In this document: piece by piece, positions 61,001-64,000 of the stretch
How the letters are laid out: every line of letters starts with the position of its first letter
Position numbering within the stretch: position 1 is the stretch's first letter
NCBI GenBank assembly: GCA_963662155.1
Contig: OY759271.1
Span: forward strand, 38,869,581 to 38,933,580
DNA: 64,000 nucleotides
From: Lamellibrachia columna
Taxonomy: Eukaryota; Annelida; Polychaeta; Sabellida; Siboglinidae
Direction of reading: 5' to 3'
Translations under genes and position numbers: made by a program
The notes under the pieces: model-generated
What the model saw: only the letters and a program-made list of their open reading frames with translations
Told to the model about the DNA's origin: nothing
Databases searched by the model: none

Positions 61001-63036
61001 CCTGATTCTAGTAAACCACAGTGAGTGCGCACATTACTTAAGCTATTCACACTACAGAGTCGAACACCAACGAACCTGATTCTAGTAAACCACAGTGAGT
61101 GCGCACATTACTTAAGCTATTCACACTACAGAGTCGAACACCAACGAACCTGATTCTAGTAAACCACAGTGAGTGCGCACATTACTTAAGCTATTCACAC
61201 TACAGAGTCGAACACCAACGAACCTGATTCTAGTAAACCACAGTGAGTGCGCACATTACTTAAGCTATTCACACTACAGAGTCGAACACCAACGAACCTG
61301 ATTCTAGTAAACCACAGTGAGTGCGCACATTACTTAAGCTATTCACACTACAGAGTCGAACACCAACGAACCTGATTCTAGTAAACCACAGTGAGTGCGC
61401 ACATTACTTAAGCTATTCACACTACAGAGTCGAACACCAACGAACCTGATTCTAGTAAACCACAGTGAGTGCACACATTACTTAAGCTATTCACACTACA
61501 GAGTCGAACACCAACGAACCTGATTCTAGTAAACCACAGTGAGTGCACACATTACTTAAGCTATTCACACTACAGAGTCGAACACCAACGAACCTGATTC
61601 TAGTAAACCACAGTGAGCGCACACATTACTTAAGCTATTCACACTACAGAGTCGAACACCAACGAACCTGATTCTAGTAAACCACAGTGAGCGCACACAT
61701 TACTTAAGCTATTCACACTACAGAGTCGAACACCAACGAACCTGATTCTAGTAAACCACAGTGAGCGCACACATTACTTAAGCTATTCACACTACAGAGT
61801 CGAACACCAACGAACCTGATTCTAGTAAACCACAGTGAGCGCACACATTACTTAAGCTATTCACACTACAGAGTCGAACACCAACGAACCTGATTCTAGT
61901 AAACCACAGTGAGCGCACACATTACTTAAGCTATTCACACTACAGAGTCGAACACCAACGAACCTGATTCTAGTAAACCACAGTGAGCGCACACATTACT
62001 TAAGCTATTCACACTACAGAGTCGAACACCAACGAACCTGATTCTAGTAAACCACAGTGAGCGCACACATTACTTAAGCTATTCACACTACAGAGTCGAA
62101 CACCAACGAACCTGATTCTAGTAAACCACAGTGAGTGCACACATTACTTAAGCTATTCACACTACAGAGTCAAACACCAACGAACTTGATTCAAGAAGAG
62201 CTAAATGAACTGAGGAGCTGTAATTGTTTGCATATTGATTTTGTATTATAATATGCTATTGGCAACTTGTTTATTTTATATTTTGCTACTATTTTATATT
62301 TTCTCTGTTGATGTTCAGGTGATTTGGGCTGTGACTACAATGATTACTTTGGCCTGAATGTCGACACAGAATCCCTCGTCTACCTAACCTTGGCCAACCA
62401 CATGCTACACCTCTACTATCCCTTCATGATCACCGTCGCAGAGGTAGGCTTTGGCCTGCCATCCTAATAATAGATATGTTGTGTTGAAATTGAAATCAGT
62501 GACCTATTCTCTTCCTAAAGTTGGGGGAAATAACTTTTATTTGGGTGCTGCAGAATTGCCTTAGAAATATTGTACATAATTCTTCTAGGAAGTTTTGGTA
62601 AAACATAAACAATGATCTATGATCTATGTGGTACATATAAACAATGATCTATGATCTATGTGGTACATATAAACAATGATCTATGATCTATGTGGTACAT
62701 ATAAACAATGATCTATGTGGTACATATAAACAATGATCTATGTGGTACATATAAACAATGATCTATGTGGTACATATCTGTCTCTAGGTATTTCAGTTGT
62801 GTGGTTGTGTGATAGTGTGTTGTGTGGTTGTGTGATAGTGTGTTGTGTGGTTGTGTGTTGCTGCGGTTGTGTGTTGCTGCGGTTGTGTGTTGTGTGGTTG
62901 TGTGTTGCTGCGGTTGAGTGTCTGTCTGCACATGTAGGAGGTGTCTGGGATGCCAGCCCTGTGTCGACCCGTGGAGGAAGGTGGGCAGGGGTTCGACTAC
63001 AGACTGGCCATGGGCATTCCTGACAAGTGGATCAAG
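45968..63036 (+). CDS. GBE1: 1,4-alpha-glucan (glycogen) branching enzyme, 5' ten exons
   Basis: Ten exons (45968-46074, 50945-51117, 51701-51816, 52313-52435, 53718-53862, 54663-54753, 57229-57438, 57869-57984, 62319-62443, 62938-63036) join in phase into 435 codons with no stop. The product closely follows animal GBE1, which in the cytosol moves a segment of an alpha-1,4 glucan chain to a C6 hydroxyl, making alpha-1,6 branches in glycogen. CBM48 spans roughly residues 60-155 ([24 protein letters not shown]). The GH13 barrel starts near residue 188 (LRIYETHVG) and includes DVVHSH (277-282), FRFDG with nucleophile Asp348, and the acid/base Glu402. Animal GBE1 is about 700 residues, so the SHD motif and C-terminal beta domain lie beyond the window. 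All introns use GT/AG. The ATG at 45968 is the first after an in-frame TGA at 45917-45919. The identity is recognised from family knowledge and not from a search. Confidence 0.96.
46075..47087. other. GBE1 intron 1, left part
   Basis: AT-rich intronic sequence with no exon, RNA gene or repeat that I recognise. It includes one GGCGCGCC palindrome at 46,201-46,208. Confidence 0.5.
47088..50047 (-). mobile_element. CR1-clade LINE, 5'-truncated, antisense in GBE1 intron 1
   Basis: The element consists of an intact ORF2 (47,195-49,909, with an open upstream extension to 50,047), a 3' UTR of about 100 bases and a terminal tandem repeat of AAATCTTGTT units (47,090-47,115 on the plus strand). CR1 elements end in short tandem repeats instead of poly(A). 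No ORF1 is found upstream, and the frame closes with a stop at 50,048-50,050, so the 5' end is truncated near there. Insertion is opposite to GBE1 transcription. Confidence 0.88.
47195..49909 (-). CDS. LINE ORF2: endonuclease and reverse transcriptase, intact
   Basis: 904 codons with no stop or frameshift. The apurinic-type endonuclease (residues 1-195) has ITES with Glu14, VVYRSPN at 87-92, GDFN (Asp118, Asn120) and SSDHN (Asp186, His187), all expected catalytic positions. The N-terminal [15 protein letters not shown] segment lies just upstream of the first ATG in the same frame, so the true start may be further 5'. The reverse transcriptase (about 420-690) has [18 protein letters not shown] (Asp550), [11 protein letters not shown] and FADDTKVF (Asp638/Asp639). 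The C-terminal block ([52 protein letters not shown]) is diagnostic of the CR1 clade. It nicks target DNA and copies the LINE RNA in situ. An intact frame suggests recent insertion. Confidence 0.93.
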   Translation of the reverse strand: MVADIDPHVIGITESWANEDIIDAELALTGYVMFRKDRRERRGGGVILYIKESIQAYEITLKSEADSVEAIWCNIVTRNSTLTIGVVYRSPNIGQEEDVKLQKAIREVSKGECVIMGDFNHGHIQWESLESAGGDDHQFLLLTQDCFLTQHVLEPTRGGNVLDLILSSQNELVDNVKVHEPLGSSDHNQIHFNIKVKTGNTYKKQWRRNFNKGRYKVMRTYLANIDWNNLLKNKTATECWTCLKYEIEGIIEKFIPLRKQGKRSRKKHLSKEAIRKIAHKQMLWKVYKHTGNVEDYTNYKEALNLATTEIRKSKRTFEQKLAGNIKNDSKSFYAYVRSKQKVRDKVGPLESNSENIISDGFQMAEVLNEYFSSVFTTEDISSLPVPLTKFEGNTSEYLGQLFVTPEMIAKKIKKMKDNKSPGVDGIPPKLLKEIVDQISTPLANLFNLSLEEGIVPSEWKEANITPLFKKGSRKKPENYRPVSLTSVVCKLLETLIRDHMVEFLIKHKLINTSQHGFLKARSCLTNLLCFLEEITKWVDHGSPVDVVYLDFQKAFDKVPHQRLLLKLKAHGIGNDVINWIEKWLTHRRQRVIVDGKISNWKSVLSGVPQGSVLGPILFLIYINDLEDDISSKVLKFADDTKVFRRVTNDTDKQSLQDDLDKLVKWSEKWQMLFNFGKCKCIHIGHGNMDEEYKMGDAVLGRTTQEKDLGVTFNADMKVSEQCGIAASKGNQILGLIRRTITYKEKHLIVPLYKAIVRPHLEYCIQAWRPYRKKDIDKLERIQRRATKMIPELRDLSYESRLLQCGLTTLETRRLRGDQIEVFKIVNGYEDVDRNMFFKLKEGSRTRGHKAALVKEQCRLDMRKYSFSQRVINEWNKLPNDCVNASSVNMFKNRIDRYLIRAGYT
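50437..50467. promoter_or_regulatory. CCAAT box between inverted GC boxes
   Basis: GTCCGCCCC and its exact reverse complement GGGGCGGAC enclose 13 bases containing CCAAT. GC boxes (Sp-family) plus CCAAT (NF-Y) are typical of TATA-less animal promoters. It lies about 480 bases 5' of exon 2. A 9-base-pair stem would also form in RNA. Confidence 0.35.
50728..50805 (-). repeat. tRNA-like SINE trace
   Basis: The minus strand contains GTGTGGTTGGCTAGGCAAGC, similar to a tRNA D-arm, and then CCGGTTCAAATCCT, a good B-box. No convincing cloverleaf with an anticodon arm can be drawn, so a tRNA-derived retroposon is more likely than a tRNA gene. Confidence 0.35.
50945..51117 (+). CDS. GBE1: GBE1 exon 2 (start of CBM48 module)
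   Basis: The acceptor is CTGCAG|AT and the donor is TTCA|GTAAGT. The exon completes the split Arg codon, giving RYGCFQ, then [17 protein letters not shown] and [15 protein letters not shown]. This is the N-terminal beta-sandwich entry typical of branching enzymes, residues 36-94. It follows a 4.9 kb intron 1 that carries a LINE. Confidence 0.95.
51118..51700. other. GBE1 intron 2
   Basis: 583 bases, AT-rich. No embedded gene or element recognised apart from a short TTAAG repeat near 51,430-51,446. Confidence 0.6.
51701..51816 (+). CDS. GBE1: GBE1 exon 3 (CBM48 core)
   Basis: The acceptor is TTTTACAG|AC and the donor is GTCAAG|GTAACA. The exon encodes residues 94-132 ([20 protein letters not shown] and so on to PHNSVVK), matching the N-G-W-N ... 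Y-G-K-W segment of the family. The exon ends on a codon boundary (phase 0). A (TA)n run begins about 17 bases into the next intron. Confidence 0.95.
51817..52312. other. GBE1 intron 3 with (TA)n run
   Basis: Contains a TA microsatellite at about 51,834-51,854. The rest is AT-rich with no recognisable feature. Confidence 0.6.
52313..52435 (+). CDS. GBE1: GBE1 exon 4 (end of CBM48, linker)
   Basis: The acceptor is GCTTTCAG|CT and the donor is GAGCAG|GTACGA. It is a phase 0 exon of 41 codons (residues 133-173) containing [10 protein letters not shown], the conserved S-P-W-A segment, then RMWNPPAEQ, which corresponds to the W-x-P-x-x-x-Y region that leads into the catalytic domain. Confidence 0.95.
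52436..53116. other. GBE1 intron 4, left part
   Basis: AT-rich. No gene, RNA or repeat recognised. Confidence 0.5.
53117..53223. repeat. Perfect 30-bp inverted repeat holding a copy of the exon 5 end
   Basis: The arms at 53,117-53,146 and 53,194-53,223 are exact reverse complements, separated by 47 bases. Bases 53,155-53,203 are identical to the last 49 bases of GBE1 exon 5 (53,814-53,862), so the copied exon fills the loop and enters the right arm by 10 bases. The exon 5 donor is not preserved (TAG|GTAGAC becomes TAGTATACC). It would encode [15 protein letters not shown]. It probably arose by local duplication with template switching. Confidence 0.85.
53224..53717. repeat. GBE1 intron 4, right part: TTATCTTAG-rich and (ATT)n repeats
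   Basis: A degenerate tandem of TTATTTATCTTAG-type units covers about 53,275-53,520, and a perfect ATT microsatellite lies at 53,595-53,614. It also contains a ...GCGCTTTGATTGG...AAAAGCGCTATATTAAG stretch at 53,543-53,587, which resembles the 3' end of a short interspersed repeat. The similar GTGCGCTATATAAAATAC occurs at 54,156 in intron 5. Confidence 0.5.
53718..53862 (+). CDS. GBE1: GBE1 exon 5 (start of GH13 barrel)
   Basis: The acceptor is GTGTCAG|GTATAC and the donor is CCTAG|GTAGAC. It encodes residues 174-222, including [13 protein letters not shown] and the segment ending VLPRIKHLG, at the first barrel strand of GH13 branching enzymes. The last 49 bases (53814-53862) occur again, identical, in the upstream intron at 53155-53203. 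Confidence 0.96.
53863..54662. other. GBE1 intron 5 with possible interspersed repeat
   Basis: No gene seen. At about 54,185-54,285, AATAATAATAAATC ... CGGGGCTACTGCCCCG ... ATTTATTATTAAC has the look of a short repeat with a CGGGG/CCCCG stem. The family is not recognised. Confidence 0.4.
54663..54753 (+). CDS. GBE1: GBE1 exon 6 (barrel, GYNAIQLM segment)
   Basis: The acceptor is TGTGCAG|GT and the donor is TCCAG|GTATGT. It encodes residues 222-252 ([23 protein letters not shown]). Family members carry G-Y-N-x-I-Q-L-M and F-G-Y-Q at the same place. A 16-base minisatellite starts only 31 bases after the donor. Confidence 0.96.
54785..56363 (+). repeat. 16-bp minisatellite in GBE1 intron 6, about 99 copies
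   Basis: Unit GGGGCGGTAGAGCACT with frequent TGTGGCGG and GGGTCGG variants, in near-perfect register over 1,579 bases. A partial unit sits at 56,164-56,171 and another short one at 55,091-55,095. Minus-strand frames stay open because 3 units (48 bases) encode a 16-residue repeat ([16 protein letters not shown]), giving a false 587-residue frame. No sign of a real protein: it is intronic, antisense and has no start context or family match. Confidence 0.96.
56364..57228. other. GBE1 intron 6, right part
   Basis: About 865 bases without tandem repeats. No gene or known element recognised. Confidence 0.5.
57229..57438 (+). CDS. GBE1: GBE1 exon 7 (GH13 conserved region I)
   Basis: The acceptor is TGTACAG|TC and the donor is ACTGA|GTGAGC. 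It encodes residues 252-322, with [20 protein letters not shown] and then [10 protein letters not shown], the GH13 region I Asp/His motif. [10 protein letters not shown] and [11 protein letters not shown] follow. The phase (1 base in, 2 bases out) fits both neighbours. Confidence 0.96.
57439..57868. repeat. GBE1 intron 7 with degenerate CTATCAGTAATAACAAC repeat
   Basis: At about 57,491-57,600, six or so diverged units of CACCTATCAGTAATAACAA lie in tandem. The remainder is featureless AT-rich intron. Confidence 0.6.
57869..57984 (+). CDS. GBE1: GBE1 exon 8 (catalytic nucleophile)
   Basis: The acceptor is GTGTGCAG|GT and the donor is CTAG|GTGAGT. It encodes residues 322-361, including [15 protein letters not shown] and [14 protein letters not shown]. 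By family knowledge the Asp in FRFDG (residue 348 here) is the GH13 catalytic nucleophile, and the Arg two residues before it is conserved. The motif is complete. Confidence 0.96.
58132..60212 (+). repeat. 24-bp minisatellite in GBE1 intron 8, about 87 copies
   Basis: Unit GGGTTGTCTGTACCATGACATGCT, with a block of CCACGACATG variants (about 58,297-58,605) and scattered variants. Since 24 is a multiple of 3, up to six frames remain open. These give apparent proteins up to 735 residues (repeat LGCLYHDM on plus, NPACHGTD on minus), which are artefacts. Rare variants recur at 456 and 480 bases (CTGCACTATG at 58,987 and 59,443; GGTTCTCTG at 58,621 and 59,101), showing internal duplication of about 19-20 units. 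Confidence 0.97.
60213..62192 (+). repeat. 74-bp minisatellite in GBE1 intron 8, about 27 copies
   Basis: Unit containing CACATTACTTAAGCTATTC, ACACCAACGAACCTGATTC and AAACCACAGTGAGTGC. It directly follows the 24-base array. Copies are nearly identical, differing mainly in GAGTCAAAC versus GAGTCGAAC, CAGAG versus TAGAG, and GTGAGTGC versus GTGAGCGC. The gradient of these variants along the array shows step-wise expansion. Every unit has a GTGAGT- or GTGAGC-type splice-donor-like hexamer. Confidence 0.97.
62319..62443 (+). CDS. GBE1: GBE1 exon 9 (leads to catalytic Glu)
   Basis: The acceptor is TGTTCAG|GT and the donor is GCAGAG|GTAGGC. It encodes residues 361-402: [23 protein letters not shown], and MITVAE at the end. 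The terminal Glu402 is the general acid/base position of GH13 branching enzymes. It lies at the very end of the exon, so the active-site motif is split by intron 9. Confidence 0.95.
62606..62777 (+). repeat. 32/25-bp tandem repeat in GBE1 intron 9
   Basis: Three units of 32 bases (AAACAATGATCTATGATCTA ...) followed by three of 25 bases that lack one 7-base ATGATCT sub-repeat. Unit starts are at 62,607, 62,639, 62,671, 62,703, 62,728 and 62,753. Confidence 0.9.
62797..62920 (+). repeat. GT-rich tandem repeat before exon 10
   Basis: Imperfect units of GTGTGGTTGTGTGATAGTGT and GTTGTGTGTTGCTGCG. It ends about 17 bases before the exon 10 acceptor, so it replaces the usual pyrimidine tract region. 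Confidence 0.85.
62938..63036 (+). CDS. GBE1: GBE1 exon 10 (after catalytic Glu)
   Basis: The acceptor is CATGTAG|GA and the donor is ATCAAG|GTATGT. It has 33 codons, residues 403-435 ([31 protein letters not shown]), as in animal GBE1. The residue after the catalytic Glu is Glu, where Asp is usual (AE-E instead of AE-D). No further exon is visible before the window ends. Confidence 0.94.
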
Positions 63037-64000
63037 GTATGTGTGTACACAATTTTTACACACCATCAAAAACAGTCATAATTCACTGCTACCCTGACAC
63101 ATCTATGCGTGTATACTCATTTAGAATGTATGGAAGTCGTAGTCTGCTACCCTTGACAACTAACTCACGCATACATGTAACTGGCCATCTAATCCTGCAT
63201 TGTTACATTGGGTAGGAATTTTTTGAAGCTATACTGGGGATCAGAAATTTATCAATCAACAAGTCGTATACAGTCACGGCCTGTTATTACGCGGATTTGG
63301 ATATGACGCGGTCGGTCGTGGGCCCCGAATTTCTGCCACCAGGGTAAAATGCCAAATGGCCTGCTTAAACCTACTTAGAATTGCTTTGACAATTCTCAAG
63401 AAATATTAGGCGAACAATGTCAATGGACGAGTATCAACGTGTTGTTTGTTTTGCGCTGCTGCCGACATCAATCGCTGTTGCTGGCTTAGCTTCGATGGTT
63501 TGTAAATTTCAATTGAGATTCACAAATATGCTTCATGTAAGAATCAGATAAACAGTTTTAAATGCATTTAGCATGCAATACCAACACTTGGGTGAAATAA
63601 CATACTTCCATTACATCGTAAATTTAATCGTTTTCGCAACGCGAAACCAACATGCCAAATTCATAACCCAAGGCTAACCAAAATACGAATTCGTCATCTG
63701 CATATGAAACGATGAATCGATGTTAAGTGGTGCATAATAAATGTATGCTTCGGTCGAGATCGGTTGAAAGACGAAGTGAAACAATTATTAATTCTACCTA
63801 TTGTCGTCTTCTGTGTTTTATCAGCTTACATACTACGTTTGTCAAATCATATATGTTTTCGGCTGCTTAGATCCAGGTTATTATTTTCGATTCATAGGCC
63901 TATTGGTCCAGTACATCATCATCGTAGTAGATCTATTCCATAACAGTTTACGTACATGTGTTTTATTCAGTTCAAGAGTCAAGAGTGTGTGACATTTAAA
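63037..64000. other. GBE1 intron 10 (incomplete)
   Basis: Starts at the GTATGT donor after exon 10. No further GBE1 exon is recognisable before the window ends, so the next exon lies to the right. Apart from the possible pogo-like end at 63,271, no feature is seen. Confidence 0.6.
63271..63340 (+). mobile_element. Possible pogo/Tigger-like MITE end
   Basis: After a TA dinucleotide the sequence reads CAGTCACGGCCTGTTATTAC, then GCGGATTTGGATATGACGCGG. It resembles pogo-superfamily termini (CAGTC... with repeated TTACGCGG-type motifs and a TA target). No matching right end is seen inside the window, so this is tentative. Confidence 0.3.

Noticed and set aside
1..64000. Bacterial operon, phage or defence system
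   Set aside because: Introns, LINEs and kilobase satellites show animal nuclear DNA. No prokaryotic gene order or ribosome-binding pattern was seen.

Overview
This window looks like a piece of nuclear genome from an invertebrate animal. The evidence is one spliced gene with GT/AG introns (glycogen branching enzyme), three CR1-like LINE retrotransposons (one with a PHD-finger ORF1 remnant), and very large tandem arrays. The species cannot be fixed from the sequence alone. There is no sign of prokaryotic or viral gene organisation. Most long open frames in the tandem arrays are by-products of repeat periodicity, not genes.

Region 1 (1-38,550) is dominated by a 36,967-base satellite of a 56-base unit (654-37,620). 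The repeat heptamer GTATCTG at the two edges is exactly 660 x 56 bases apart. The unit is a fragment of the C-terminal reverse-transcriptase region of a CR1-like LINE on the minus strand. LINE sequence lies on both sides of the array (561-653 and 37,621-about 38,545) and would read through if the array were collapsed to one unit. Rare variants show nested higher-order duplications, including a 20,944-base offset equal to 374 units.

Region 2 (38,560-45,230) is bounded by long imperfect inverted repeats starting GGGACGAA, as in a terminal-inverted-repeat DNA transposon. Nested inside are tRNA-like SINE traces, a MITE-like repeat, and a decayed CR1-type LINE (minus strand) with a PHD/coiled-coil ORF1 and an endonuclease/reverse-transcriptase ORF2.

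Region 3 (45,230-64,000) carries the 5' ten coding exons (435 codons) of a GBE1 orthologue on the plus strand. They cover the CBM48 module and the GH13 barrel up to just past the catalytic Asp (residue 348) and Glu (residue 402). The rest of the gene lies to the right of the window. Every exon joins in phase. Intron 1 holds an antisense CR1 LINE with an intact 904-residue ORF2. Intron 4 holds a hairpin containing a copy of part of exon 5. Intron 6 holds a 16-base minisatellite (about 99 copies). Intron 8 is about 94 percent tandem repeat (a 24-base array, then a 74-base array).

The most unusual feature is the satellite that appears to have been born inside a retrotransposon reading frame, with its ancestral flanks still attached. 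I saw no convincing new gene system.
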